Shown piece by piece: positions 9,195 to 20,644 of a stretch of 64,000 bases of DNA. Location of the stretch: positions 124,001-188,000 of the forward strand of contig JAQTNE010000003.1 of NCBI GenBank assembly GCA_028713975.1. Reading direction: 5' to 3'. Position 1 is the first letter of the stretch. Each line of letters opens with the position of its first letter. This stretch comes from Sulfuricella sp. (GTDB taxonomy: Bacteria > Pseudomonadota > Gammaproteobacteria > Burkholderiales > Sulfuricellaceae). The position numbers and the translations under genes are program-made. The notes under the pieces are model-generated. The model did not search any database. It worked only from the letters and a program-made list of their open reading frames with translations, and was not told the DNA's origin.

Positions 9195-9317
9195 ACCGCA
9201 GAGGACGCGGAGGACGAGGAGAAAAATCGAGGGATTGGCAGGCCACCCGTCGGATGAGTACGTTACATTTGCTAAGTATGAATTCCTTTGCGTCCTCCGC
9301 GCCCTCTGCGGTTCAAT
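9195..9317. repeat. Inverted-repeat element between pilH and pilI
   Basis: Two arms of about 22 bp in opposite orientation: accgcagaggacgcggagga at 9195 and its near-perfect complement (cgtcctccgcgccctctgcg) at 9291-9310, one mismatch, 70-odd bp apart. The sequence resembles the widespread CCGCAGAGG-CGCAGAGG type of intergenic repeat. It has no good ORF of its own and pushes pilI ~200 bp away from pilH. Confidence 0.7.
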
Positions 9318-9380
9318 AGCTTTTTGTTGGTTGATGCGCATTTCCCAGGGCGCTGTCTTGGGGCATTACGGGGATATCAG

Positions 9381-9902
9381 ATGGGCAGAAAAGTCAGCCT
9401 GCGGAAGTTTCAGGAAGGCGTCATGACCAAACAACTGCATGGCGTGGCAGGGGGCGGGGCGGCCAGCTCCTCTTGGCTGGGCGTCCAGATTGGTTCGTGC
9501 TTCTGGCTGATCACCCTGTCCGATATCAGCGAAACGCTGCCGGTTCCGGAACTGACGCCCGTTCCCTTGGCGCAGCCGTGGTTTCGCGGTGTCACAAGCT
9601 TTCGCGGAAATCTCCATGGCATTGTCGATTTGGCCCTTTTCATCGGCGATGCGCCGGCGCAGTTCGGCGCGGATTGCCGCCTGCTTCTGGTTCATCCAAA
9701 ATTTTCGGTCAACTGCGGGATGGTCGTCAGCCGTTTGCTGGGCCTGCGCAATCCCGCACAAATGCAGCGGGCGGAGGCCGGGAAAGAGAATCCGCCCTGG
9801 GTTGCCGTCGAATATCTCGATGAGACCGGGCGGCGCTGGCAGGCGCTGGATATGCGGGCATTGACTGGACACCCCCAGTTCCTGAATGCGGGCTTGCCCT
9901 AG
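9381..9902 (+). CDS. pilI: Twitching motility CheW-like adaptor PilI
   Basis: CheW-domain protein. I place the start at the ATG at 9381 (173 aa; GGGGATATCAG upstream), because codons before it come from the repeat element. The N-terminus VSLRKFQEGV and the core WLGVQIGSCFWLITLSDISE, WFRGVTSFRGNLHGIVDL match PilI-type adaptors. It should link PilJ to ChpA at the cell pole. Order and neighbours (pilH before, pilJ after) support the call. Confidence 0.85.
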   Translation: MGRKVSLRKFQEGVMTKQLHGVAGGGAASSSWLGVQIGSCFWLITLSDISETLPVPELTPVPLAQPWFRGVTSFRGNLHGIVDLALFIGDAPAQFGADCRLLLVHPKFSVNCGMVVSRLLGLRNPAQMQRAEAGKENPPWVAVEYLDETGRRWQALDMRALTGHPQFLNAGLP

Positions 9903-9949
9903 AAATTACTGCCGGCACCAGGGATGGTTGATTAGTAACGGAGATAAGC

Positions 9950-12088
9950 ATGGGATTTTTCGGCTTTTTCAGGGGAAAGCGCGGTCAGGAAGAACCGGCC
10001 TGGGCGTTATCGAAGCTGGAAATGAATACCGCCATGGTGATGGGCGAATTGCGGCAAATGGCCACCGAGCCGAGCCGTCCGTTGCCGTTTGTCGGCGAGA
10101 AGCCGCTGAAAAGCCAGCTGAAAATACTCGGTGGTGTGTGGGCCGTCGCCGTGATTTTTTCGCTCGCCCCGCTGCTTTGGTACGGGGTGAGCCTGTATGT
10201 CCTGAAACAGCAGACCGGCATTTCTGCGGAAATGCAGATGCTGGCGCAGAAAATCGAAAAAGACGCGCAGCAGGCCGTGTATGGCAGCCCTGCGGCTTTT
10301 GCGCAACTGAAGGAAGACGATCGCCGCTTCTCCGCCCTGATTAAAATCCTGATGGCGGGCGAAGGCGGCGTACCGGCCTCGCCGGACGCGCTACAGCCGT
10401 TGCTGAAAGACATGAACCGGCAGTGGGCCGGAATGCGCAAGGACATCGGCCTGATCCTGGCGCAGGAAAAAAATCTGGTGCTCGTGAGCAACAGCGTTGC
10501 GGGGATCAATGCCACCAACAAGCCGCTGCTGGAAAAGGCTGAGGTCGCCGTCGCGCGGCTGGCGCAAACTGGAGCGGACGTACAGGAAGTCGTCGCCGCC
10601 GGTCGGTTGCGGATGATGTCCCAGCGCATCGCGAAAAACGCCAACGCCCTGTTGTCGAGACCTGCCGCCAACCTTGAAGATGCGCTCCTGCTGGGCCGGG
10701 ACATCGGCGCCATTCGCGGCATCCTGTCGGGCTTGCTGAACGGCGGCGAAGAGCCGCACCTGAGTGCCGTCAAGGATGCGGAGGCGCGCAAGGCGCTGGA
10801 AGATTTCAATGAAACGTTCGGCGATTTCGCCGCATATGGCGACAAAATCCTGGGCGGCGCCAATGGCCTGGCCGCGGCAAAAAACGCCCAGCAAGCCTTG
10901 CTAAATGCGGGTGACCGGTTGCTCGACGCCGCCCACCAGTTGACCGACGGGCATAACAGGAATGTCAGCAACGGCTGGCTGGAGGCGACCCTGACCCTGG
11001 TTTTTGCCGGCTTCGCATTGCTGCTTGCCGCGCTGTTCGTCAAGGTGCTGCTCGACGATGCCAAACGGCGCGCTGCCCAGAGCGAGCAGGAAAACCGCCG
11101 GAACCAGGAGGCGATCCTGCGGCTGCTCAACGAAATGGGCGATCTGGCGGAAGGCGATCTGACGGTGCACGCGCGGGTGACCGAGGACATCACCGGCGCC
11201 ATTGCCGACTCCATCAACTACGCAATCGACGAGTTGCGGGCGCTGGTGGAGGGGGTGAACAAGGTGACTGAACAGGTGACGCGGGCTTCCCGCGAGGCGC
11301 AGGTCACCTCCGAACAGTTATTGCTGGCATCGGAAAAGCAGTCGGGCGAAATCGAGGAAGCCAGTGCGGCGGTGCGGCAGATGGCTGGTTCCATCAACGC
11401 CGTGTCGGCCAGTTCGGCAGAATCGGCGAAAGTGGCGCAGCAATCCCTGCAAGCGGCGGAAAAAGGCGCGGCGGCGGTGCAAGATTCGATTGCCGGCATG
11501 GGCGAAATTCGCGGGCAGATTCAGGAGACGGCGAAACGGATCAAGCGGCTGGGCGAAAGCTCCCAGGAAATCAGCGAGATCGTGGAGCTGATTTCCGACA
11601 TTACCGAGCAAACCAACATTCTGGCGCTGAACGCGGCGATTCAGGCGGCTTCCGCCGGTGAGGCGGGCCGCGGCTTCTCTGTCGTGGCAGAGGAAGTGCA
11701 GCGGCTGGCGGAGCGCTCCGCCGAGGCAACCCGGCAGATCGGCGCCATCGTGAAGACCATCCAGACCGATACTCACGATGCGGTGGCGGCAATGGAACAA
11801 AGCACCCGCGGTGTAGTGGAAGGCGCCCGGCTGTCGGATGCGGCCGGCCAGGCCTTGTCCGAAATCGAACGGGTGTCGCGCAACCTGGCCAACCTGATCG
11901 AAACCATTTCCCAGGCGACCCAGGCGCAGGCACAGGCCGCCGGCAAGGTGGCGAAGAGCATGCAGGACATCCAGAATATCACCAACCAGACCACGGATGG
12001 CACCAGACAAACCGCCTCCTCCGTGGGGCAGATGACCGCGCTGGCGACCGAACTGAGAGGTTCGGTGGCCGGCTTCAAACTTTCATAG
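9950..12088 (+). CDS. pilJ: Type IV pilus chemoreceptor PilJ
   Basis: Receptor of 712 aa. TM1 is near residues 60-85 ([20 protein letters not shown]), followed by a large periplasmic part with a PilJ-type sensing helix [20 protein letters not shown]2 is [17 protein letters not shown], then HAMP ([18 protein letters not shown]) and a signalling domain with [20 protein letters not shown] at the hairpin tip. The C-terminus GSVAGFKLS has no CheR/CheB tether. In P. aeruginosa PilJ senses pilus state on surfaces. TAACGGAGATAAGC precedes the ATG. Confidence 0.92.
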   Translation: MGFFGFFRGKRGQEEPAWALSKLEMNTAMVMGELRQMATEPSRPLPFVGEKPLKSQLKILGGVWAVAVIFSLAPLLWYGVSLYVLKQQTGISAEMQMLAQKIEKDAQQAVYGSPAAFAQLKEDDRRFSALIKILMAGEGGVPASPDALQPLLKDMNRQWAGMRKDIGLILAQEKNLVLVSNSVAGINATNKPLLEKAEVAVARLAQTGADVQEVVAAGRLRMMSQRIAKNANALLSRPAANLEDALLLGRDIGAIRGILSGLLNGGEEPHLSAVKDAEARKALEDFNETFGDFAAYGDKILGGANGLAAAKNAQQALLNAGDRLLDAAHQLTDGHNRNVSNGWLEATLTLVFAGFALLLAALFVKVLLDDAKRRAAQSEQENRRNQEAILRLLNEMGDLAEGDLTVHARVTEDITGAIADSINYAIDELRALVEGVNKVTEQVTRASREAQVTSEQLLLASEKQSGEIEEASAAVRQMAGSINAVSASSAESAKVAQQSLQAAEKGAAAVQDSIAGMGEIRGQIQETAKRIKRLGESSQEISEIVELISDITEQTNILALNAAIQAASAGEAGRGFSVVAEEVQRLAERSAEATRQIGAIVKTIQTDTHDAVAAMEQSTRGVVEGARLSDAAGQALSEIERVSRNLANLIETISQATQAQAQAAGKVAKSMQDIQNITNQTTDGTRQTASSVGQMTALATELRGSVAGFKLS

Positions 12089-12099
12089 GCAAAAAAAGC

Positions 12100-15000
12100 A
12101 TGGCCATCGAATTGGACATCGGCCCGCTGGCCTGGGTCAAAGACGAGATCGACCAGGCGCTGGATCGAGCCAGGCAAAACCTGTCCGGTTTTCTCGCGGA
12201 GACCGGCGATGTTTCCCCGCTGCGCTTTTGCCAGACCCATTTGCACCAGGCAACCGGGGCGATCCAGATGGTCGGCCTGGCGGGGGCGGCGCGCGTCAGC
12301 GACGCGATCGAAAAGGGCGTGGCGGCACTGGAACAACAGCAAGCCGCGCCCTCCGCCGCCAATGCGGAGGCCATTAACGAGGCGATTTCCGCGCTCTCCC
12401 AATATCTGGCCGACCTGCTCGACGGTGAGCCGGACATGCCGCTCAAGCTGTTTCCGGTCTACAAGAAGCTGCATGAGATTCGGGGCGCCACGGATTTTGC
12501 CGAAAGCGACCTGTTCTTTCCTGACCTGTCCGGGCGTGCGCCGAAGGATGCGGCGGCCCAGCCTCTGGCCGAGGCCGTGCTGCCGGCGCTGGCCAGGGCG
12601 GAACGGGTGCGCTACCAGTCGGGCTTGCTGAAGTTCCTGCGTGACAATAGCGACCGCGAGGGAATCGAGGCCATGCGCGCCGCGCTGCTGGCGATCGAGC
12701 GGGCCCAGCCGCAACCGGCGCAGCGGACATTCTGGTGGGTGGCAGGAGCGCTGATCGAAAGCCTGATTGACAAAGGGTCGAACCTCGACATCGAAGACAA
12801 ACGCCTGCTCGGCAAGCTCGACCAGCAAATCCGCAAGCTGGCCGATGCCACGTTCAAGGCGGCGGAACGCCTGCTGCGCGACGTGCTGTATCGCGTGGCA
12901 TGCAGCGAACCGGTCGGCGAGCGAGTCAGGCAGGTCAAACGCGTATTCGAGCTGGACGCCTATCTGCCGTCGGCGGCGGAAATTCCCGCCAGCCGCAAGG
13001 CCCGGAAAAAATCCTTGCCGCTGCCGTCGCCGGAAATTCAGGCCAATCTGCTGCGGATCGAAGAGGTGCTGGATGCCTTCTTCAGGGATACGGCCAAACG
13101 GCATGAGATTCCCGCCCTCGAGCCCGCTCTCGAACAGATTTCCGCCGCCCTGAAAGACCTTGGGCTGGAAAAAGCCGACAGGCTGCTCGACGCCTGCCAC
13201 GCTAGCATCCGCCGTTTTGCCGACCCCACCTATCAGCCCGACCCGCAAGAGATGGAGGGTGTAGCCGAAGGACTGAGCGGCCTGGGTTCATACCTCGAGG
13301 AAATCCAGCGCGGCCACGCGGATGCGGAAAAACCCCTCGACCGCGCATGGGCGCGCCTGACGGGCGAGCCGGAAAAAGAGGCGGACGGCCAGCCCCCGGC
13401 AGAAGAAGAGTTCCTGTCGGAGCAAAGCGAAGCGCGGCTGGCCGGGATCGAGGCATTTCCGCCGGAGACCTCCGCGGAACAGGGCGCACCGCCGCCCGAA
13501 GCCGAAATAAGGATCGGCGACATCGCCATCCCGCGCGCGCTCTTCGATATTTTCATGCCTGAAGCCCGGCAACGGGTTGCGATTTTGCAGGAAGAACTGG
13601 CGCGCCTGGAGGCGCATCCGGATTTGCCGGTCAGGGAAGATTTCATGCGCGCGGCCCACACCCTGTGCGGCATCGCACGCACGGCGGGTTTGCCGGTACT
13701 GGCCGATCTCGGTTTCGGGTTGGAGGAGTGGCTCACGGAAATGCTGGCGCATCCGCGACCGGCCAGCGGCAAGCAGGTCGCCGTTACCGGCGACGCGGTC
13801 GTCGCGCTGAACCTGATGGTGCAGGCGATAGAGCAACAAAAAATGCCCAAACCGGCCCGGCAATTGATGCGCTCGTTGCAGGCGCTGGTCAAGAAGGTGC
13901 GCGCGGAACGGGGAAAAGCGGCGATGGCGGAGCGCGCGGTTGGCCGGGTTGCCGGATTCGTGGCCGCCGCCCCGGCGGCGCTGCCGGTATCCCGCGACGA
14001 AACCGACCCGGCGGTGCTGCCCCTGTTTCTGGAGGAAGCGGAGAGCCAATATCCGCTGATCGGCGCGCAGATGCGCGCCTGGCGCGGGGAACCCGCAGAC
14101 CGGCAGGCGCCGCAGGAATTACGGCGTTCACTGCATACTTTCAAGGGCAGCGCCCGCATGGCCGGTGCGCTGCAACTGGGCGACCTGATCCACAACCTGG
14201 AAGCTCAGGTGGCTGCTGCAATGGGCGGCGGCGCCCCGTCGGCAGCCTTGTTCGACGGGCTTTTTGCCGGCTATGACCGGATCGGCGGGATGCTGGACCG
14301 GTTGCAGGCCAAACCCGAAGCGCCGGCTGCCGGGGAGTCGGCTCCCCCGTCGGCGGAAAAACCCGGCGCGCAGCAGTTGCGGGTAAGCACCGATGTCATG
14401 GATCGGCTGGTCAACGAAGCGGGTGAAATCAGCATTGCGCGTTCCCGTGTCGAGGCTGAGATGCAAGGCTTTAAGCAGTCGCTGCTGGAGCTGACGGAAA
14501 ACGTCGCCCGCCTGCGCAGCCAGGTGCGCGAGATCGAAATCCAGGCGGAAAGCCGGATGCAGTCGAGCCACGGCGGCGGGGCAGCCGAAGCGTTCGACCC
14601 GCTCGAATTCGACCGCTTCACCCGTTTTCAGGAATTGACCCGGCTTTTGGCCGAGTCCGTCAACGACGTTGCCACCGTGCAGCAGAGCCTGCTGAAAAAC
14701 CTGGGCGAAGCCGATGCCGCGCTACGGCACCAGGCGCGGCAGAGCCATGACCTGCAACAGGATTTGATGCGCATCCGCACCGTGCCGTTGTCCAGCATTG
14801 CCGGGCGGCTCCACCGCATCGTGCGGCAAACCGCCGAAGAGCTGGGTAAGAAGGCCGGCCTGGAGATTCAGGGCGGAGAGGTGGAGCTGGATCGCGGCGT
14901 GCTGGAAAAAATGATTGCGCCATTCGAACACCTGTTGCGCAACTCGCTGGCGCATGGCGTGGAAAACGCCGCCGAGCGCCGCCGCGCCGGTAAGCCGGAA

Positions 15001-15828
15001 AGCGGGGCAATCCGCCTCGACGCGCATCAGGAAGGCAACGAGATCGTGCTGACACTGAGCGACGACGGCGCCGGATTCGATCTGGCCGGCATCCGCAACC
15101 AGGCGGTCGCGCTCAACCGGCTTGCGCCGGACAGCGAGATCGAGCCGGCTCGCTTGATCGACATGATGTTCGACCCCGGTTTTTCCACTGCCACGGCAGT
15201 GACGCAGGTCGCTGGCCGCGGTATCGGCCTGGACGTGGCGCGCAGCGAAATTGCCAGCCTTGGCGGGCGGGTCGATGCGGCGCCCGGTGCCAATGGCGGC
15301 GCGGTTTTCACCATTTGCCTGCCGCTGACCCTGGCCGTGACGCAGGCCGTGCTGGTGCGCTGCGGCGAGAAAACCTATGCCCTGCCCTCGGCGATGGTGG
15401 AGCAGGTGCAGGAATTCAAGGTCGCCGTGCTGGAAGAGTCTTGCCGCAATGGCGAGATCGAGTGGCAGGATAACCGCTACCCCGTGTTTTATCTGGCGCG
15501 GCTTCTGGGCGAGAGCGAAAGCATGCCGGAGCCGCACCGCCACAATCCGGTGCTGTTCCTCAAGAGCGGCAGCCAGCGCGTTGCGGTGCGGGTGGACGAA
15601 ATCATCGGCAGCCGCGAGGCCGTGGTCAAGCGCATCGGCCCGCAGCTTGCCCGCGTGCCCGGCATTGCCGGCGCGACGGTGCTGGGCAATGGGCGCGTCG
15701 CGCTGATTATCAACCCGCTGCCGCTGGCGCAGCGCATGGCGCGGCAGATGCCGTCCGCCGCGGGCACGGTAGAACCTTACCAGAAAGCCGATTTGCTCGC
15801 CCGCATTGCCGGCTTCGTCAGGAAATAG
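12100..15828 (+). CDS. chpA: Pil-Chp histidine kinase ChpA, short form without receiver
   Basis: CheA-like kinase of 1242 aa. The N-terminal ~500 residues are HPt-like helical repeats, mostly without recognisable phospho-histidines. Two histidine boxes are clear: H520 in [12 protein letters not shown] and H679 in [13 protein letters not shown]. Then follow a dimerisation helix ([13 protein letters not shown]), the ATPase ([34 protein letters not shown]) and a CheW-like domain (~1085-1230). The protein stops right after it at AGFVRK. ChpA of Pseudomonas is ~2470 aa, has more HPt/Xpt domains and ends in a receiver; this one has none. The 3' end overlaps the convergent uppP by 11 bp. Confidence 0.88.
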   Translation: MAIELDIGPLAWVKDEIDQALDRARQNLSGFLAETGDVSPLRFCQTHLHQATGAIQMVGLAGAARVSDAIEKGVAALEQQQAAPSAANAEAINEAISALSQYLADLLDGEPDMPLKLFPVYKKLHEIRGATDFAESDLFFPDLSGRAPKDAAAQPLAEAVLPALARAERVRYQSGLLKFLRDNSDREGIEAMRAALLAIERAQPQPAQRTFWWVAGALIESLIDKGSNLDIEDKRLLGKLDQQIRKLADATFKAAERLLRDVLYRVACSEPVGERVRQVKRVFELDAYLPSAAEIPASRKARKKSLPLPSPEIQANLLRIEEVLDAFFRDTAKRHEIPALEPALEQISAALKDLGLEKADRLLDACHASIRRFADPTYQPDPQEMEGVAEGLSGLGSYLEEIQRGHADAEKPLDRAWARLTGEPEKEADGQPPAEEEFLSEQSEARLAGIEAFPPETSAEQGAPPPEAEIRIGDIAIPRALFDIFMPEARQRVAILQEELARLEAHPDLPVREDFMRAAHTLCGIARTAGLPVLADLGFGLEEWLTEMLAHPRPASGKQVAVTGDAVVALNLMVQAIEQQKMPKPARQLMRSLQALVKKVRAERGKAAMAERAVGRVAGFVAAAPAALPVSRDETDPAVLPLFLEEAESQYPLIGAQMRAWRGEPADRQAPQELRRSLHTFKGSARMAGALQLGDLIHNLEAQVAAAMGGGAPSAALFDGLFAGYDRIGGMLDRLQAKPEAPAAGESAPPSAEKPGAQQLRVSTDVMDRLVNEAGEISIARSRVEAEMQGFKQSLLELTENVARLRSQVREIEIQAESRMQSSHGGGAAEAFDPLEFDRFTRFQELTRLLAESVNDVATVQQSLLKNLGEADAALRHQARQSHDLQQDLMRIRTVPLSSIAGRLHRIVRQTAEELGKKAGLEIQGGEVELDRGVLEKMIAPFEHLLRNSLAHGVENAAERRRAGKPESGAIRLDAHQEGNEIVLTLSDDGAGFDLAGIRNQAVALNRLAPDSEIEPARLIDMMFDPGFSTATAVTQVAGRGIGLDVARSEIASLGGRVDAAPGANGGAVFTICLPLTLAVTQAVLVRCGEKTYALPSAMVEQVQEFKVAVLEESCRNGEIEWQDNRYPVFYLARLLGESESMPEPHRHNPVLFLKSGSQRVAVRVDEIIGSREAVVKRIGPQLARVPGIAGATVLGNGRVALIINPLPLAQRMARQMPSAAGTVEPYQKADLLARIAGFVRK

Positions 15829-16645
15829 ACCAGCTCACTACGCCGGTATAGGCGGTCAGCAGCACGATAATGCCGAAGCCGATGCGGTACCAGGCAAACG
15901 CCGAAAAATCGTGGCGACTGATGTAGCGCAGCAGGCCCTTCACCGCGAAGAACGCGCTGATAAAGGACGCCACGCCGCCCACCGCGAACATCCCGAGGTC
16001 GTCCGCATGCAGCAGGTGGCGGTATTTGATCAGCTCATAAGCGGTAGCGGCGAACAGTGTCGGGATCGCCAGGAAGAAGGAAAACTCGGTTGCCGCCTGG
16101 CGCGACATGCCGAAAAACAGCCCGCCGATGATCGTCGCGCCCGAGCGCGAAGTGCCCGGAATCAGCGCCAGTGCTTGCGCCAGGCCGACTTTTAAAGCAT
16201 CACGCCAGCCCATGTCGTCTACCCGCTGCACCGTGACGACGTGCTTGCGCCGCTCCGCCCACAGGATCAGCAAGCCCCCGACGATAAAGGCCAGCGCCAC
16301 CGGCACCGGCTTGAACAGGTAGTACTTGATTCGGCTTGCGAACAGCAGCCCGAGAATCGCCGCCGGCATGAAGGCCACCGCGAGGTTGAAGACGAAACGC
16401 CGCGCCGCTTCTTTGCCCGCCCGCAAGCCAGAAGCCACGTCGAACAGCCGGGCGCGGAACTCCCAGCACACCGCGAGAATCGCCGCGAACTGGATAATGA
16501 TCTCGAACGCCTTGCCCTTGTCGTCGTTGAAATCGAGCAGGTCGCCCACCAGGATCAGATGGCCGGTGCTGGACACCGGCAAAAATTCGGTAAGGCCCTC
16601 GACGATACCGAGGATCAGGGCTTTGAGCAGCAGCAGGATGTCCAC
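15818..16645 (-). CDS. uppP: Undecaprenyl-diphosphate phosphatase UppP (BacA)
   Basis: Polytopic membrane enzyme that recycles undecaprenyl-PP to undecaprenyl-P for peptidoglycan, LPS and glycan assembly. Signatures [18 protein letters not shown] near the N-terminus and [20 protein letters not shown] hold the catalytic Glu/Ser/Arg residues. The ORF track opens 17 codons earlier, but the GTG at 16645 ([13 protein letters not shown]) gives 275 aa, the usual length. The gene converges on chpA with an 11-bp tail overlap. It is a lone gene with REP sequences upstream. Confidence 0.93.
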   Translation of the reverse strand: MDILLLLKALILGIVEGLTEFLPVSSTGHLILVGDLLDFNDDKGKAFEIIIQFAAILAVCWEFRARLFDVASGLRAGKEAARRFVFNLAVAFMPAAILGLLFASRIKYYLFKPVPVALAFIVGGLLILWAERRKHVVTVQRVDDMGWRDALKVGLAQALALIPGTSRSGATIIGGLFFGMSRQAATEFSFFLAIPTLFAATAYELIKYRHLLHADDLGMFAVGGVASFISAFFAVKGLLRYISRHDFSAFAWYRIGFGIIVLLTAYTGVVSWSIS

Positions 16646-16713
16646 AATGGTCGCCTGTTTCGTAAAAGCCGTGATTCTACCAGTTGCCCGAGGCAAAGGG
16701 GCATAGGTAATGG

Positions 16714-16850
16714 TGTGGGAGGGCCGCCTCGGCCCGGTTTTGAATCTCGCGGCGGGGGCGCCGCTCCTACGATGGGGATGATGATCCGTAGGAGCGGCGC
16801 CTTCGCCGCGATAGTCTAATGATTCGGTAGGAGCGCCGCCCCGGCGCGAT
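16714..16850. repeat. REP cluster upstream of uppP and next to the RAYT gene
   Basis: At least three REP units sharing GTAGGAGCGGCGCC..CGCCGCGAT: one inverted at 16744-16770, one direct at 16788-16812, one variant (GTAGGAGCGCCGCCCCGGCGCG) at 16827-16850. The first is part of a 57-bp composite (16714-16770) that recurs at 19691-19747. Each unit is a GC-rich palindrome able to form a hairpin. They lie within 25-160 bp of the transposase stop codon. Confidence 0.85.
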
Positions 16851-16874
16851 GATTCAGGCGCGACCTATAACCAC

Positions 16875-17327
16875 TCAAATCCACGCCGCATCCCATAACG
16901 GGTAATCGCCCAGGGATTTCACCAGCCCCGCGCGGAGAGGGTTGGCGACGACATAGCGCGCCACGCTAGCCACATCCTCTTCGTGCCGCAGTGCATGGTC
17001 GTGAAACCCCGCCTGCCAGAGCGGGCCGGTACGCTCCAGAGCACGGTTGATGCGATGGGCGCTGATCGATTTCACGTCCTCGATTACGCGCGAAAGCGTA
17101 TGCTCCTCGCGCAATTGCATCAGCCAGTGCAGGTGATCGGGCATGACCACATACGCCAGGGTTTCGGCATGCGGGGTTTCGGCGCGTAGCACGCCGACCA
17201 GCAGGCGGCCGAGGCCGAGGTTTTGAAACCACGGGGCGCGTGCTTGCGTCACTGCGGTGATGAGGTAGATGCGGTTGGGTTCGGAAAAGCGCCCTTTGCG
17301 CAGGTCATGTCCGTGCGACTTTTTCAT
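16875..17327 (-). CDS. REP-associated tyrosine transposase (RAYT)
   Basis: Y1-type (IS200-like) transposase domain of 150 aa. The HUH metal-binding motif is visible in VVMPDHLHWLMQL. The N-terminus KGRFSEPNRIYLITAVTQ and the C-terminal part GPLWQAGFHDHALRHEEDVASVARYVVANPLRAGL with its candidate tyrosines match RAYTs. REP palindromes lie on both sides (16714-16850 and 17393-17445), the expected arrangement for the self-spreading gene-plus-REP unit. It appears intact. The ATG is the first in the ORF. Confidence 0.9.
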   Translation of the reverse strand: MKKSHGHDLRKGRFSEPNRIYLITAVTQARAPWFQNLGLGRLLVGVLRAETPHAETLAYVVMPDHLHWLMQLREEHTLSRVIEDVKSISAHRINRALERTGPLWQAGFHDHALRHEEDVASVARYVVANPLRAGLVKSLGDYPLWDAAWI

Positions 17328-17392
17328 GGGTTTGGTTATGGGGTGCGCCGGGATATTGTTCTGGGCTGATCGGAAATTATCCGATCGGAAAC

Positions 17393-17445
17393 CTTCGCGG
17401 CGAGGGCGCCGCTCCTACCGTAGGAGCGGCGCCCTCGCTGCACCG
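17393..17445. repeat. REP pair forming a 39-bp perfect palindrome
   Basis: Two head-to-head REP units. gcgagggcgccgctccta at 17400-17417 is followed by three bases and its exact complement at 17421-17438. It lies upstream of the RAYT start and can form a very stable hairpin or cruciform. Confidence 0.85.
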
Positions 17446-17460
17446 CACAAGCCGCGCGGG

Positions 17461-17582
17461 TTCGGGTTTTTTCATCGCAGGTAACCAGTACCCCGCCGGC
17501 TACCATCGTTTCGGCGACGATCAGCCGGTCGAAGGGGGTGCGCGTCGTTGAACAGGTTTTGCCGCAAGGCGGCGATAGTCAT
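17461..17582 (-). pseudogene. VapC-like PIN-domain toxin remnant
   Basis: On the minus strand, codons from 17582 read MTIAALRQNLFNDAHP, then after a one-base shift in a G-run (17534-17538) FDRLIVAETMVAGGVLVTCDEK. Joined, this is the typical C-terminal part of a VapC PIN toxin (HPFDRLIVAE...VTCD). The N-terminal two thirds are missing and the 3' end runs straight into the REP palindrome. The 307-bp gap between the RAYT gene and thiC holds only this and the REP pair. Confidence 0.6.
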
Positions 17583-17634
17583 TTTTTCCGTGGCGCCCTC
17601 AGCGTACTTTTTTATTAAACGTACAACAGCAAAA

Positions 17635-19640
<2,006 letters not shown>

Positions 19641-19647
19641 GTATGTG

Positions 19648-19676
19648 AAATTAATGGAAATGTGGAATAATTGCAA
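19648..19676 (-). promoter_or_regulatory. Candidate promoter of thiC
   Basis: On the minus strand TTGCAA and TAATTT are separated by exactly 17 bp and end just before the riboswitch aptamer. The -10 is a poor match, but spacing and position fit a sigma-70 promoter for the riboswitch leader. Confidence 0.4.
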
Positions 19677-19690
19677 GCGAGCCGGTGAAT

Positions 19691-19747
19691 TGTAGGAGGG
19701 ACGCCTCGGCCCGATTTTGCATATCGCGGCGAGGGCGCCGCTCCTAC
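19691..19747. repeat. 57-bp REP composite, second copy
   Basis: tgtaggagggacgcctcggc...gcgccgctcctac matches 16714-16770 at 51 of 57 positions. It has the REP half at its right end and a GGAGGGACGCCTCGGCCCG half at its left. It lies between the thiC riboswitch promoter and pcm. Confidence 0.8.
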
Positions 19748-19788
19748 CGATTGCACCGCAGCGGCTAGGCTTAATTAAGGAAACGATC

Positions 19789-20448
19789 ATGGATATGGAA
19801 CAGGCCCGCTTTAACATGGTGGAGCAGCAGATACGCCCCTGGGATGTGCTGGATCAGGATGTGCTGGATTTGCTGCGCGAGGTAAAGCGCGAAGATTTTG
19901 TTCCAGCAGCATACCGCGCCCTGGCGCTTTCCGACATGGAAATCCCACTTGGCCACGGCGAGGCGATGTTGTCGCCGAAAATGGAAGCGCGGATGGTGCA
20001 GGAAGTCGGGGTGAAGGCGGACGACCAGGTGCTGGAAATCGGCACCGGCAGCGGTTACATGACGGCGTTGCTGGCGCGTATGGCGCATCAGGGTGTCGTG
20101 CGCAGCGTTGAAATTGTTCCTGAATTTACCGCGCGCGCAATGGCCATACTTAAGCAGCAGGGCGTTGCCAATACCATTCTGGAGATTGGGGACGCGGCTC
20201 ACGGCTGGACACAGGGCGGGTTTTACGATGTGATCGTGCTGACCGGCTCGGTGCCGGTGCTGCCGGAAGCGTTTCTTGCCAGCCTGAAGATGGGCGGCAG
20301 GCTGTTTGCCGTGGTCGGCGATGCGCCGACGATGGCGGCTCAACTGATTACCCGCGTTACTGAAGACGCTTACCGGACGACCACTTTGTTCGAGACCGAT
20401 ATTCCGTCCCTGAAAAATGCAATGCAGCCGCAGCGCTTTATATTTTAG
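19789..20448 (+). CDS. pcm: Protein-L-isoaspartate O-methyltransferase family protein
   Basis: SAM-dependent repair methyltransferase of 219 aa with the start at ATG 19789 (MDMEQARFNMVEQQIRPW; TAAGGAAACGATC upstream), 24 codons inside the ORF track. Motif I is VLEIGTGSGYMTALL, and the post-I acidic residue is in VRSVEIV. PCMT proteins convert isoaspartyl residues back to aspartate. This subgroup (short, directly upstream of tolC in many betaproteobacteria) is annotated as PCMT-family; a true repair role is not certain. Confidence 0.8.
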   Translation: MDMEQARFNMVEQQIRPWDVLDQDVLDLLREVKREDFVPAAYRALALSDMEIPLGHGEAMLSPKMEARMVQEVGVKADDQVLEIGTGSGYMTALLARMAHQGVVRSVEIVPEFTARAMAILKQQGVANTILEIGDAAHGWTQGGFYDVIVLTGSVPVLPEAFLASLKMGGRLFAVVGDAPTMAAQLITRVTEDAYRTTTLFETDIPSLKNAMQPQRFIF

Positions 20449-20467
20449 TTACGCGGGACAAAGGAAT

Positions 20468-20571
20468 TCCCCCCTTTAAAAAAAGGGGGGCTAGGGGGGA
20501 TTTAAAAGCAGGGGGAATTGTCCGCGACCGCTAAATCCCCCTCAATCCCCCTTTGTTAAAGGGGGAGGTGG
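20468..20571. repeat. CCCCC-TTT/AAA-GGGGG inverted-repeat element
   Basis: The left arm holds a perfect hairpin ccccccttt-aaaa-aaagggggg (20469-20490) plus aggggggattta. The right arm (20532-20570, aaatccccctcaatcccccttt..aaagggggagg) is its imperfect complement. The 196-bp pcm-tolC gap is mostly this element. The hairpin could stop transcription after pcm, although no T-run follows it. Confidence 0.7.
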
Positions 20572-20644
20572 GTTGTCTGTGTTTATGCAACCATGCGCGC
20601 CAATTTGGCCGCCCCCATAAAAAATCTGGTTCAGAAGGGTTGAA

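Noticed and set aside
11773-13248. 491-aa minus-strand ORF opposite pilJ/chpA
   Set aside because: Antisense frame of two well-supported genes, low-complexity composition.
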